Source: Ceratopteris richardii (taxonomy: Eukaryota; Streptophyta; Polypodiopsida; Polypodiales; Pteridaceae). Taken from it: DNA of 64,000 nt. A program made the position numbers and the translations under genes. How positions within the stretch are numbered: position 1 is the stretch's first letter; the number at the start of each line of letters is the position of its first letter. The stretch lies in assembly GCA_020310875.1 (NCBI GenBank), contig CM035407.1, positions 219,475,753 to 219,539,752 on the forward strand, in the 5' to 3' direction. The notes under the pieces are model-generated. The model did not search any database. It saw only the letters and a program-made list of their open reading frames with translations, and had not been told where the DNA came from. Below, one piece after another: positions 23,301 to 35,649 of the stretch.

Positions 23301-24563
23301 CTCATAGCAATTGCTGCTTGCAAAGGTTGAAAATTATCTCAATTAGATGTGAAGAATGCATTTTTGGATGGTTCTATTTCAGATGAAGTTTACATGGAAC
23401 AACTAGATGGTTTCGAAGATCAAGTGTATCCAAATTATGTGTGTAAGCTCAAGAGAGCTTTTTATGGATTGAAGCAGGCCCCAAGGGCATGGAATTATAG
23501 GCTTGTAAAGTTCTTGAAGGAACTTGGATTTCAAGCTTCAAAGGCACATAGTAGCTTGTTAGTCAAAGCAAGTGAGGATGGATTTATTTATGTTTGTATT
23601 TATGTTGATGACATAATAATAACAGGAACAGATGACAAAGGAATACACATGATAAAGAAGCAGATGGAGAAAGAGTTCAAAATCAATGATTTGGGAAATT
23701 GGTCATTCTTTTTGGGAATGGAGATTTCATATACTCAACATGGAGTATATGTAACTCAAGAAAGATATCTGAAACATTTGCTAACCAAATTTGAAATGGA
23801 AGATTGCAGGATAGCACCAACTCCAATGGAGGTGAATCATATATTGAGTAGATATGGAGGAGAGGAATTCAAAGATATGAAGCTCTATCAGAGTTTGGTG
23901 GGTAGCTTGATTTATGCTACATTAACAAGAGCTGACTTATCATATGCAGTTGGAGTTCTATCTCAATTCATGCATTGTCCTAGAAAGGAACATTGGATTG
24001 CAGGACAAAGAGTACTTAGGTACATCAAGGGCACACTTAAAGAAGGTCTGTATTATGGATTTACTTCAGATACAAGAGTCAAAATTTATAGTGATGCAGA
24101 TTGGGCAGGTAATTCTGATGATAGAAGATCAACTCATGGATGCTTGTGTTATGTGGGAGATAAGCTAATTTCATGGTGCTCTAAGAAGCAACATACAATT
24201 GCTTTATCATCTATAGAAGTAGAATACAAAGGCATGGTAGAAAATGCAAAGGAAGTAATATTGTTAAAGACTCTTATGAAGAGTTTTAATATTGTTCAAA
24301 GTACTCCTATCATTTGTGGAGACAATATGAGTTCTTTATATTTGGCAGCAAATCCTGTATTCCATGCTAGAACTAAACATATTGAGATTCAGTATCATTT
24401 TCTAAGAGAGAAGGTTGTTGATAAAGAAATAGAAGTTATGCATACTCCTACAAAAGATCAACTTGCAAATATGATGACAAAAAGCTTGGATGGACCAAAG
24501 TTGCAGAGGTTTAAAGATATGGCAGGAATAAACAAGATGCAAGTAATCACAATTGATGATTGA
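20397..24563 (+). pseudogene. Copia C gag-pol polyprotein with in-frame stops
   Basis: One uninterrupted frame of about 1389 codons, start chosen at MGDSLQIEKLDRENY, the usual gag opening. Order: gag UBN2; CCHC zinc knuckle CWICGKTNHLSHDC at 21177-21218 in an Arg/Gly-rich region; protease DSG at 21474; gag-pre-integrase (LWHKRLGHF); integrase zinc residues and core (HTDVWGPS, GGGEYFS, NGVAERRNR); RT with QLDVKNAFLDG, LKQAPRAW and YVDD at 23601-23612; RNase H (YSDADWAG, then NPVFHARTKHIE). It is broken only by stops at 20634, 21360, 21912, 22113, 22860, 23058, 23148 and 23328. No frameshift was seen. Most stops are one C-to-T or G-to-A step from the expected codon (for example TGG to TGA at 23058 and 23328). 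Catalytic motifs are otherwise preserved, so inactivation looks recent and by point mutation. Confidence 0.93.
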
Positions 24564-24571
24564 GGGGGAGC

Positions 24572-25281
24572 CGTTCGAGCACGACAATAAAAAATTGGTG
24601 ATTATATAAAGCCTAGAAGTGAAGAAATGAAAAAGAAGATTGAAGTCCAACTTCATGAAGTAAAGAGAAGATTTAGATAGCAAAGTTCTTTTAAACATAT
24701 TTACATTAGCTTTGTAAATACTTCAATATACTTGAAGTAATGACGAATCAATAATGTTATGTATATATAGATACATATAGATGGTCGTATTAGAAGAATG
24801 AGATGAAGCATAGATGAATGGATGATGTCTATTGGATGTATCATCCGTTAGATGTATGAAGAGTTGAATAGAAAGTATGTTCAGAGAATTGCGCATCGAT
24901 CTTTTCTCTAGTTCTCCTTCTGTGTTTGATTTCATCAGAAATCCTTTTGTACAAATCTAAGTCAATAGTTATTCTCTCTATGGTTAACGTTTGAGAGTTC
25001 AATTGCAAACAAACTGAGAAAATTTTGTATAGGGGGAGGTGCCCATACTCTAGGCAACACATTCTACAAAGTTTCATCAGAAACTTTACAAAAATGATTA
25101 ATCAATGAGTGATTAATGTGCAGCCGACTTTCTGTGAAATGACTTTTTTCACAGTTAGCTAATTTCTTGATAGTTTGGTGATTGTCTTCCAAAATTTGTT
25201 GGAGTTTAAAGTTATTCTTGATATAGAGGTGGTCTAACATCAAGAATAGCTTGTTCTTTTGGATATTAACACTCTCCATCA
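24572..25281 (+). repeat. Copia C 3' LTR, internally deleted
   Basis: 710 bp, beginning CGTTCGAGCACGACAAT (mutated start) after the polypurine tract and ending CTCTCCATCA. Collinear with the 5' LTR, except that GGGGGAGGTGCCCATACT at about 25032 directly follows TTTTGTATA, deleting about 303 bp present in the 5' copy. Confidence 0.92.
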
Positions 25282-27523
25282 ATGATGCAATAAATATAGC
25301 CATATATAATATGAATAGATTTCCAAACTAAGATTACATGAAATCACATCGTAAAAATCTTGTTGTGGTAAAAAGCCGAACCTTTCACATATCTAAGTAA
25401 TTCTTTTTTGTGTTTGTCATGTTCACATATCTCAAGCACTGGGACACAAGTTAGACTAGAAGAAAAATACGTGTAAATTTCATGGATACAGTTCTTAGTA
25501 AAAAGGTTTTTAGGTGTTAGGATTGTAGTAGAAAAGAGGTTATGGTTTTTAGAGATGTAATACCTGATGATCTCCTAACTTTGTAGGGTAGCAAAGGTAT
25601 GTTATCATTGAAGATGCATATGAATCCATGAAGAAACTGAAAGATCAACAAGAAAGCATGCAAGTAAGTGGTTAAAAAACTTCAATCACACCATCAAAAA
25701 GCATTATTACATGATCTTGCCTAGCTAGGCCAAGGAATGAAGGCCATTCAAGTGAAGGATATAAAACGAAAGGGAAAGGAAAATAATGAAGACCATGGAA
25801 GGGTAGACATTGACTCTAGTAATGAATATATGGATAAATTGTAATTTACAAGATTTAAAGCACCCAAAACAATGAGGAGGAGATTCCCAAAAGTTATTAG
25901 GGAGAAAAGGTCATCCAATTTGGTAAAATAACCTATTCAAAGGTTAACTTATGAGTCAATCATTGCAAGGGATGACATCTACATGAGTCAAGTTATAGCT
26001 TATGAAGAACCTAACTCTTTTGAAGAAGAAAATATGCACACGGATTCGAATGAAGACATAGAGGAGGATTTCAAGGCACTTGAAGAAAATGATAGTTGTG
26101 TATTAGTGCCAAGACCAAAGGACATAAAAAATGTTGGCAGAAAATGGTGCATAAGGTAAAGAGACAAGTATATGGGAGCGTCTCTAGGTGTAAAAGGAGG
26201 CTAGTTGCCAACGGGTTTGCTCAAACCTATGGCATAAACTTTAAGGAAACATTTAGTCTAGTAGTTAAGATGGATAAGATAAGAAGCTCGATTAGAATTT
26301 TAGCCTTAAAAGGTAGAAAAATGTACCAATTGGATGTGAATAATGGTTTCCTAAATGGATAGCTTGAAGAGGTATTCTTCATGGAGCAGTCCCAAGGCTT
26401 GAACAAGAAAGGTGTCCACATCATATACATAGTATTAATAAGTCTATTTAGGGAATCAAGGAAGCCTCAAGGGCTCTGAACCAAAGGCTTGTGGACTACT
26501 GAGTAAAATGTGGTTATAATGAGAGTCATGCAGACTCATCCCTCTTTTTGAAAAAGAAGGTAACAAAAGTATGTATACATCTTGATAATTTAATGATCAT
26601 TATAGGAGATTATGAAGCCAATATGGACATAAAGAGGAATCATGGATATAATATTAAGATCTCTTATTTAGGGATTCGAAGATATTTCCTTGGGATTGAG
26701 GTGCTATATAAGGAGGAATGTATATACTTGATGCAAATGAAATATAGTCTAGATCTTATGAAGAAGTTTGACTTGTGTGATTGCAAGCCCATCTATAATA
26801 TATTAGAAGTAAATATGAAACTATGTTCTAATAAGGGTGAAGAAGTGTAACACTTGACCATGTATAGATCAACTATTGGTCCTCTTTTGTATGCTATTAT
26901 GATAAGACCAAATATTGCACATGTAATTGGACTAGTATCTTAATTTTTGTAGGTGCACACAGTACCTCATCTTGTTGCACTCAAAAGGGTACTTAGGCTC
27001 CTCAAATGATGAGTGAATGGAGGGACTTATTATCTATTTGATGATGGATTACATGTAAAATCTTAGTGTGTTCCTAATTGGGTCCAAAAATGATAAGAGC
27101 ACTAAATGTTATCATGATAGGGAAGGAGGCATACCATGGATGTCAAAGAAACAACCAACAATGGCTCCCTCCTTTTTGGAATCTATGTATAGAGGCTTAT
27201 CAACAATCTCAAATAAGATTATGCGGCTCAAGAAATTTTTTGTTCATCTTGATTTCTAGGTTAAGTACTTCTTGTTTTTTATGAAAACATAAGTAGCATA
27301 TGCATGCCACAAAATCTAGTGTTCCATGCAAGGTCCAATCATATAAAAGTGCATTACTACTTCAGAAGGGAGAAAATCATATCAAAGGATGTAAAGGTGT
27401 AGCATGTGAGTAAAAAGGCCAAATATGCAGGTATGTTTACCAAAGCATTATATGGAGTAAATCTTAAAAAATTCAAGACATTGATTGGAATAGATGATGT
27501 AGGCATTGAGACTTGAGGGGAAG
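25282..27523 (+). pseudogene. Copia H integrase end, RT and RNase H
   Basis: After the right ATGAT the host reading resumes with DAINIAIYNMNRFP, collinear with 5400-5460 of copia A. A linker follows (KPPKTMRRRFPKVIREK near 25870), then RT at about 26060-26850 (LVPRPKDI, KVKRQVYGSVSR, LVANGFAQTYGINFKETFS, MYQLDVNNGFLNG, then YFLGIEVLYKEE). The YVDD box reads HLDNLMII. RNase H relics run from 26900 to 27500 (VFHARSNHIKVHYYFRREK). The end AGACTTGAGGGGAAG at 27509-27523 is the polypurine region before the 3' LTR. Frameshifts and stops are frequent. Confidence 0.84.
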
Positions 27524-28493
27524 TGTTAAAAATCAAGTATCAATCATAAAAAGGCACTCATCCACTAGTTTTTCAAGTGGACCAATTAAAAACAAGGATA
27601 GAAAGTTGTGGAATCAGGTAAAGAGCTCCACCAAAATCAATAAAATTCCAATATTTTCAATTACCACCAAAAGTGCACCTAGAGTGATTGGTGGGTGGGT
27701 AGTTGCATTCTAGGAGAACTAAAAATTCTATATAATCATCATTTTGCCTATTTTCCTTGAATTGTATGCATTCCATGATTTTCTATCTTAGTTTAGTGAA
27801 GTATCAAACTCAATAGCAGCACTTGTGCTCCCTTATCTCATTTTCTCATGATTTCTCTCCTCCTTATCTATATGTATGGTTAGTCTTTCACAATTTGTTT
27901 TTTTTTTAGCATTGTATGTTCTCTCATTGTACATGTTTTTGTTCATTTCACTATTTATATGGTTGATCATGTAGTGTGTATAGTGTGCAGTTTCAAGTTT
28001 TTCTACTTAGTGAAGTGCGAGAAATCCACAAGTTTATGAACTTGTAGCTTTGTGCATAAGCAGAGAGAGATCTAGATAGATAGCCTAACTTTAAGTGGAT
28101 GGTTCTCAAAGATAGAACATCTTCTTTGATTCAACAATTGTTCGATAGAGCTTAGAGTCCATTGTTACTCTCTAAAGTTCCATTTTGATTCTTTGAATAC
28201 TTTTAGAGAGATTTGTAAAGTAGTGAACATATGTTCTTTTGTGTAGGCCTAGTGAAGAGCACCATTCTTTCATGGTTGCATTGGGGTGTTATAAGCTTCC
28301 CCCATCACCATTAGGCTTCAGGTAAAACTCGTGTCTCAATTCTTGAGGTATGTGAACATAACACAAACAGACTTAATAAGTCCGTGTCCTTCCACGAGTT
28401 TTGTTTATTCCTCAAAGTCATCAACGTAATGTTCAATTATGTCTTCACGACAACAAAATGCTTAGATATCACTAATGTCGAAAGTTTCTAACA
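27524..28493 (+). repeat. Copia H 3' LTR (probable end)
   Basis: Starts TGTTAAAAATCAAGT after the polypurine region. The end is set at 28493 because TTTCTAACA there forms a 5-bp inverted match (TGTTA...TAACA) with the start; length would be 970 bp. The start resembles 10727. The end is an inference, since no complete second copy survives. Confidence 0.6.
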
Positions 28494-29699
28494 GCCGAAT
28501 GTAGCTATGGAAGATGGCTTCCCTTGTGTAGGCCTACACACAATGCTACAAGCTAAAAACTCTTGATATGTCTCTCCAACTATGTAGAGACCCAACGTGA
28601 GATTGTACACACTTGAAATACTCCTTGCCATCTATCTAGAAATATTCGATTTGAATCAAATGCATTATCTTGTAGTTGGAATCATCTACTTCATGACATG
28701 CTATTTGATTGCAATAATCTTTTGACTACGTAAATAGATGAAGGCTCATGAGCTTGGAAATTTATGACACTTCACTTACTAGAAATATGTGAGATCTTAA
28801 CACAATTTGACAAAATATATGATAGACCAAATGATTCTTAAATTAACACAAATAAAAACAATGACATATCAAAATTGCTCTGCAATCTAGTACTAAGATA
28901 ACTCTGATTCGCTAACTACACCTCTTGATAGACAGGAGCAAAATGCGGAGAAAATGAGACAAGAAACCAATAGTATGCTCATGGAACTCACACAACTCAA
29001 GAAACCAACACAACATGATGCATATATGGACGTGTTACATTTTCTAGAATCTAGCTAACCACCTCAAATAAATGGTAGTGTACTTTTTGCTAGGTAATTG
29101 AGAACATTTGAGTATTTTTTATGTAGGCAGTGCTCGTAACTTGCTTCCATGACTTTAGGTCTTCCTCTTTTATTGATCCACTTTATAACATGTGGCTGAG
29201 TCCTTTTGTGTGTTGATTTTGAACAAAAATTGCTTTAGTTTATGGTGTGAAAATTCCACGTCAAGCTCATTTCAGCTTGTGAATGCACTATCACAATGAA
29301 TGTGTAAGAAATTTCGTCTCCTTTTCTCAAACATATATATAATTTTTGGGTTTTTCAGTGCAAACACCTTGAAGACTTTTATAGATTTAGGAGATTTTGA
29401 TTGGGTATTGTTGTTCAATGTTTTGAAACATAATCAATAATTTGCATCAAGATATAAATTCATGGGTCTTGGTTGAAATCATTGATGTATTTTGTGTGCA
29501 AAAGATTGAGGATAAGTAGGATGGTTCTAAGTAGCCATTTTTGTCATACAGAACGTACCATGTATTTTTAGCAATAATATTATGGAACATTGTGGAGGAT
29601 GTTGAAATACATCTTGTTACACTTGCAAATATTGAAATAGTAGGTGATGGAGGTGGTGGCGATTATTATAATGTCCGATTTCTTGGTCCTAGGATGGTT
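28494..29699. other. Unassigned spacer
   Basis: About 1.2 kb of AT-rich sequence with no recognised retroelement motif or gene. An ORF at 29541-29704 is open up to the copia E insertion point and continues in frame past the element at 48067-48172, ending with a stop; the combined reading (89 residues, containing GDGGGGDYYNVRF and FSWYERDEDAHALTTLF) is unidentified. Confidence 0.35.
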
Positions 29700-29704
29700 C
29701 CTAT

Positions 29705-30760
29705 TGTTGAGATAGATGGATGGACACTCCAAGAAATGAGTAGGTACTCTCAAATCCTCATTTTTACCAGCCCCTTGTAGCTTTAGAGATGATATGTGGT
29801 CGCTCTTAGCTTTCCAATGACACTATAAATGTGCCTATGTACTTTGGTAATGATGTGTGAAAAGACTTAATCGAAACATACTACTTCAAAATTGACAGAT
29901 TCAAGAAAACCTTCTATTTTTATCAGACACATGTTGCTTGTAATGCTCAATGCTAGTAGTACAGTAGCAATTGGAAAAATTCCTTTTAGAGCTATCTAAT
30001 TAGCTTAGTAAGCTGATGATTCCAAGTGATTTCATTTGAAATGATGCACTATACGTAGAGCAATCAATTTAGCAAATAAATCATTACCCCCAATTTTTTA
30101 GGACCTCTAGATAGTTTGACCAGTGAGTGCTTCAACGTGCTTTTCTCCAAATTTGCTGAATGGATTTGCTTCAAATTTTGTCAGCACGTAGATAACTTGT
30201 AGCTGACTGTAGGAGGCTATAGATCATTGAATTTGGTGAAGAATTGACCGAGATATGAGCAGCTCAAGTTGATAGTTATGAATGACTATAATAGAGATAT
30301 CATAGATGAACAATTTAGATATAATGTATTAATGAACAATGTTGTACAAGATTATCGGCTAGATAATCATAGCCTGATGATAGATATAAGTGTAGGCTAC
30401 AATGTAGGCCTTACACTCTTACTCAATGGCCATGGAGAGCTTGAGAATTGAAGCTCCTACCTACTACCTTTTCAAGTCACTTTATATAAGTATTACATTC
30501 AAATTTGAATTTGAATTCAACTATTAGCTCTCTTTGAAAAAGTGGTCCTTCATTCTAGGTGATATTCCCTCAATGAGGTAGTTACTTTTCTAACTAACAA
30601 GTTCACAAATTTTTGGTAGGTGATTATAAATATTCTCAAGTAAAAAAGAATGACTTTTACAAATGGTAAAGATGAAACTCTTCCTAGCAATGGTTTTCAT
30701 GGAACTCTACATGTGTATGAACTTCAAGCCAAATGTGTGGGCTTGTACTTTGCACCAACA
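29705..30760 (-). repeat. Copia E 3' LTR
   Basis: 1056 bp; plus-strand ends TGTTGAGATAGATGG and TTTGCACCAACA. Matched along its length by 46865-48061, including the TACCAGCCCCTTGTAGCTT block and the GATGATAGATATAAGTGTAG block. Confidence 0.94.
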
Positions 30761-33514
30761 ACTCCCACTCATGCCAAAAAGTTTGTCTTGGTCTTCATCT
30801 TTAATCTTCATGAATATCCTATAATCCAGTCATTGATTTAAACCTGCAAAGTTTTGTACCATTTAATGCTTTAGTCAACGAATCTGCACATTGCATATTA
30901 GTTGATACATATGCCAACTAAATATCCTTGCTCAATAGCTTCTCTCTCACATAATGATAATGCACCTCTATATGCTTGGTCCTAGCATGATAAATAGGAT
31001 TAGCTGCAAGATGTAAAGAGTTGGTGTTGTCTCCAAAATTGGAGATGTAGTATGCAATCCTAATTCTGTACACAATAATTTGATCCATATGGCCTCTTGA
31101 GTAGGATTGGCCAATCCTCTATACTCTGCCTATGTAGAAGATAAAGAAATAGTAGGTTGTTTCTTTGAAGACCATGATATTGGCTTATCACCGGCAAATG
31201 ATAAGTACACTAAGGTACTCCTCCTATCATCTTTGCATCCTGCCCAATATGCATCTAAATAAATATTGATGTCCAAGTCTGATGTATAAGGAAAATACAA
31301 TCCATGATGTTGAGGACCCTTAAGGTACTTCAAGATCCTTTTGGCAGCCTCCAAGTGAGGTGCACTAGGCTTGTGCATAAACTAACTTAGAACACTTACT
31401 CCATAAGCAATGGCAATCCTTGTAAAGGTAGCATAGTTCAAGCTTTCCACTATGCTTTGGTATCTTGCAATGTTCTCAAGAACATCACCTTCATGAGCAC
31501 TTAACTTTAGGGTTACCTCCATTGGAGTACTTGCAACTTTGGCATCCTGGAAATGAAACTTCTTTAACATATCCTGTATATACTTTCTCTGAGTAATGTA
31601 AATTCTAGAGTTAGTGTAGACTAATTCAAGTCCAAGAAAATATTTTTGTGATCCAAGATCACTAATTTTGAACTCCTTCATCATCTGATTCTTGATCTAT
31701 TTGATGCCATTAGCATCATTACCTATGAGAATGATATCATCAACATATACACATAGGTATATTACCTCTGAATTACTTCTCTTGGTGAACAAAGAAGTAT
31801 CTTCTTTACTCATGACAAAACCTTGATCCTGAAGGTATGTGGTATATCTATGATTCCATGCCCTAGGTGCCCGCTTCAATCCATAAAGAGCTTTGTTCAA
31901 TTTACATACATATGCTACCTTGTTAGGGTCCTCATAGTGAGGAGGTTGAGACATGTACACCTCCTCTGAAATCCAGCCATTTAGAAATGCATTTTTTACA
32001 GCAATCGATATATGTTCCAATTCTTTGATGCATCCACACTTACCAATACCCTTATGGTTGACATTTTGGCCACAAGTGAGAATGTTTTTTCATAATCAAT
32101 TCCTTGGGTTTGTGCAAAACCCTTAGCCACAAGTCTAGCTTTGTACTTGCTTATTGACCCATCAAAATTCCTTTTGATCTTATAGATCCATCTAGAACCA
32201 ATTACCTTCATAGACTCCTTCTTTGGTATTAGTTCCCAAGTATCACTTTCCTTGAGTGCTTCAATTTCCTCATCCATAGCTTCCTTCCATTCTGCCTTGG
32301 TATTTGCCTCTTCATATGATGCTGGTTCTTCAATTGACACATCTTTTGCAAGATAAACATAGTGCTTAGTAACTAGGGAAGTGTCATACCCATATCTGAG
32401 GGGCTTCTTGCTCTCCCTTTGCGATCTTTTGATTGCTTGGTTGGATGATTCAGGTATATCGTCCAATTTCTTCATCTTGACTTTCCCTTTGGACTTCCAT
32501 GCCTTCAACTCTTCAAGGTTGATGATGTCCTCATCATCTGAATTGATGTATCCATTCTAAGTAGGCTCCTCCTTAGTGAGGCTTGGAAACTCCTCTTGCA
32601 AGTCATAAGGTAGTTTTACTTTCCTGCATTCACTATCAAACCAAGAGTCATTTTCATGAAAGACAACATCTCTACTGACCATGAATCCCTTGTTTGAAGG
32701 ATTGTAGAACCTATATCCTTTCTAATTTAGATCATACCCTATGAAGATGCACTTCTCTGCCTTAGGGTCTAGCTTACCTCTTATCTGTGAAGGGATATGC
32801 ACATATGCCACACATCCAACGATCCTGCAATGATCAAGTGAAGGTCTTGTACAATGCCATGCTTCATATGGGGTCATCCCATCAAGAGATTTGGATGGAA
32901 ACTTGTTGACAAGATAAGTGGCAGTAGATACAATCTCTGCCCACAAGTAGTTAGGTAATTTTTTCTCATTTAACATTGACCTAGCTGTTTCAACAATTAA
33001 TCTATTTCTCGTGCCACCCCATTTTGCTCAGGGGTATACCTTGTTGTGACTTCTCTTTTGATTCCTCTCTCCTGCAAGAATGCATCAAAATCAGTTGAGC
33101 AATACTCACCTCCTCCATCTGAACTTAGTCTTTTTAGATTTCTCTCTGTTTGATTCTCAACAAGTGCAAGATACTTTTTAAAACAATTGAATACTTCATC
33201 CTTGTGCTTCATATAGTACAATAGAGTCCACCTACTGTATTCATCAATGAAAGATACATAATACCTTGATCCAGAGATTGAGGGATCTTTACTTGGTCCC
33301 CATACATCTGTATGAACAAGTTCTAGGTAGTCCTCATGCATGTAGCCTTTCCTTGAGAAGGGTAACCTCTGAGACTTTCCAAATTGACAAGCACCACATT
33401 TATAAATCATGTGTTGCTTGGATACGTTAGGTATCCCAAGCACACATTGGTCTCTACATATTTGTTTCAAAGTTCTTTCACCAACATCTCCTAATCTTTT
33501 ATGCCAAATTTCAA
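30761..33514 (-). pseudogene. Copia E pol: integrase, RT, RNase H
   Basis: Minus-strand pol portion left of the CACTA element. From the right: zinc region and integrase core at 33470-32997 (IYKCGACQFGKSQRLPF, HTDVWGPSKDPS, SFIDEYSRW, SDGGGEYCS, EQNGVA), integrase end at 32976-32722, linker and RT start at 32508-31996 (ESDTWELIPKK, RYGYDTSLVTKHYV), RT at 32020-31697 with YVDD intact near 31750, RT end at 31684-31382, and RNase H at 31378-31130 (AYWAGCKDDRRSTL), with its last part decayed to 30800. Five breaks by stops or small shifts separate otherwise well-preserved blocks. Confidence 0.9.
33512..33514. repeat. CACTA target duplication, left
   Basis: CAA, repeated at 45341-45343. Removing the element and one CAA restores the minus-strand copia codons S-E-L-E-I-W of gag-pre-integrase. 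Confidence 0.93.
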
Positions 33515-33545
33515 CACTACAAGGAATACGGGCGTATAGCGACGG
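33515..33545 (+). repeat. CACTA left terminal inverted repeat
   Basis: Begins CACTACAAGGAATACGGG and ends in TATAGCGACGG. It pairs with the right terminus with several mismatches and a one-base gap; the CACTACAAG start and the TAGCGACG block are the conserved parts. Confidence 0.93.
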
Positions 33546-33770
33546 TTAAGGCGACAAAATTTCATCGCTATAAAATTGCAACTTGCATCGTAATTAGCGT
33601 CGGGCGCGGATCGTCGATTAGAGGACGCAAAAAACGACAGTATTTGTGACTTGGATTGTGACGCTCCCGTACAACGTCGCTTAAACGGTGCTATTTAAAT
33701 GCGTTGCATAAGCGACGCTAAACAATGTCGCTTATACGACGACGGATAGCATCGCTTACACGACGATATG
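33546..33770. promoter_or_regulatory. CACTA left subterminal repeats
   Basis: Contains GCGTTGCATAAGCGACGC at 33701-33718, GTCGCTTATACGAC at 33727-33740 and ATCGCTTACACGACG at 33751-33765, plus shorter GCGAC/GTCGC units from 33540. The same motif family recurs at 45111-45285. By analogy with En/Spm these are likely transposase-binding sites. Confidence 0.75.
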
Positions 33771-34140
33771 TTGACGGACAAAAATTAAAACGTTGGAGGC
33801 TCTGCAATCAGAATTTTCACGCATCCGATCGAAGAGCTCTCCAACGTTCGCAATTGCGCTCTGCTTACGAGCTGAAGCAAGTATATGCAGAATTCTTGTT
33901 TTGCCTAAGCTCTCTGTTATTGTCTCCCTCTGTCTTTGTTTCTCTCTTTCTACATCTTTCTCTCTTTGAATTCTCTCTCTCTCTCTAGATCTCTCTCTCT
34001 CTAGATCTCTCTCTCTCTCTCTCTCTCTCTCTTCTTTCTCTCTTTATTGCAGGTTATTCAAGAAGCTAACCAAGCAAAAACTATGGCTAACAATTGTAAG
34101 TACAATTTCTATTATTTGTAGATCATTTGAATTGTGTTAT
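33771..34140. other. CACTA leader with CT tract and small first exon
   Basis: Holds a (CT)n-rich tract at about 33960-34045, then TTTATTGCAG at 34043-34052, a good splice acceptor, and a short exon 34053-34095 ending AATT|GTAAGT. ATG at 34083 in that exon opens the phase that fits the next exon at 36486. The position makes this the likely 5' end of the SET-TNP2 gene. Confidence 0.55.
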
Positions 34141-35570
34141 TTTCATTACAAACCATACTCACACTTACTGATATGCACTCATACACTTATACATGATGAA
34201 GATGCACACACACATGCATATACCTACATATACACATATACATGCACATACACACACATACACAAGAACATGCACATATTGATACATACATATACACTTA
34301 GACATGCACATGCATATACATACATATACGCACACATGCACATGCACATACATACATATACACACACATACATATACACTTAGGTACACACATATGAATG
34401 AATTATATAATTAAAGTATTAAAACACATATACACATGCACACACACATGCACATACCTACATATACACATATACATGCACATACACACACATACACATA
34501 GAGTTATACATATACATGCATATACATATACACACACATGCACATGCACATACTCATACACACATATACACTTATACATGCACATGCACATACATACATA
34601 TACACACACATACACATGCACATACATACATATACACACACATACATATACACTTAGGTACACACATATGAATGAATTATATAATTAAAGTATTAAAACA
34701 CATATACACATGCACACACACATGCACATACCTACATATACACATATACATGCACATACACACACATACACATAGAGTTATACATATACATGCATATACA
34801 TATACACACACATACACATGCACATGCACATACTCATACACACATATATTCTTATACATGCATGTGCACATACATACATATACACACACATACACATGCA
34901 CATACATACATACACACACATACATATACACTTAGGTACACACATATGAATGAATTATATAATTAAAGTATTAAAACACATATACACATGCACACACACA
35001 TGCACATACCTACATATACACATATACATGCATATACACACACATACACACACATACACATAGAGTTATACATATACATGCATATAAATATACACACACA
35101 TACACATGCACATGCACATACTCATACACACATATACACTTATACATGCACATGCACATACATACATATACACACACATACACATGCACATACATACATA
35201 TACACACACATACATATACACTTAGGTACACACATATGAATGAATTATATAATTAAAGTATTAAAACACATATACACATGCACACACACATGCACATACC
35301 TAGATATACACATGTACATGCACATACACACACATACACATAGAGTTATACATATACATGCATATACATATACACACACATACACATGCACATGCACATA
35401 CTCATACACACATATACACTTATACATGCACATGCACATACATACATATACACACACATACACATGCACATACATACATATACACACACATACATATACA
35501 CACACATACATATACACTTAGGTACACACATATGAATGAATTATATAATTAAAGTATTAAAACATATGCT
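34141..35570. repeat. CA-rich array with 274-296-bp higher-order units
   Basis: ACACAT/ATACAC microsatellite organised into larger tandem units. A non-simple marker (ATGAATGAATTATATAAT, then TAAAGTATTAAAACA) begins at 34394, 34668, 34946, 35236 and 35532, giving periods of 274, 278, 290 and 296 bp. Length differences come from the gain of simple-repeat blocks within units. The many ORFs on both strands are low-complexity (TyrIleHisThr or ValCysMet repeats) and not genes. It lies in the large first intron of the SET-TNP2 gene. Confidence 0.93.
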
Positions 35571-35649
35571 TAATATAAACAATAATAACAATCAATAGAA
35601 CAAAACTCTTCATTACTTAATACCATACACACAATTCAAAACATAACTA

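Larger units (their letters stand above)
19162..25281 (+). mobile_element. Copia C, nested in copia H integrase
   Basis: Complete two-LTR copia element of 6120 bp. The target duplication ATGAT is exact (19157-19161 and 25282-25286), and host integrase sequence joins across it (TTAATGGGATGATGCAATAA). The 5' LTR is 19162-20174 and the 3' LTR 24572-25281, shorter by an internal deletion of about 303 bp. The primer-binding site TGGTATCAGAGC at 20176-20187 is a perfect match to the initiator-Met tRNA type. The polypurine tract is TGAGGGGGAG at 24561-24570. It encodes one full-length gag-pol frame with stops but no frameshifts. Confidence 0.95.

Noticed and set aside
23944..24168. Alternative-frame ORFs within copia gag-pol genes, including 57593-57829 minus and 62860-63222 plus
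   Set aside because: Shadows of the real polyprotein frame; their nearly identical copies in F1 and F2 only reflect DNA identity.
34132..35552. Many ORFs of 60-96 residues on both strands (His/Thr/Tyr or Val/Cys/Met-rich)
   Set aside because: They are translations of the CA/TG microsatellite; overlapping frames on both strands are open for the same reason.
34141..35570. CRISPR-like regular repeats with spacing near 280 bp
   Set aside because: Plant nuclear context, unit interiors are simple repeats rather than unique spacers, and no cas genes.
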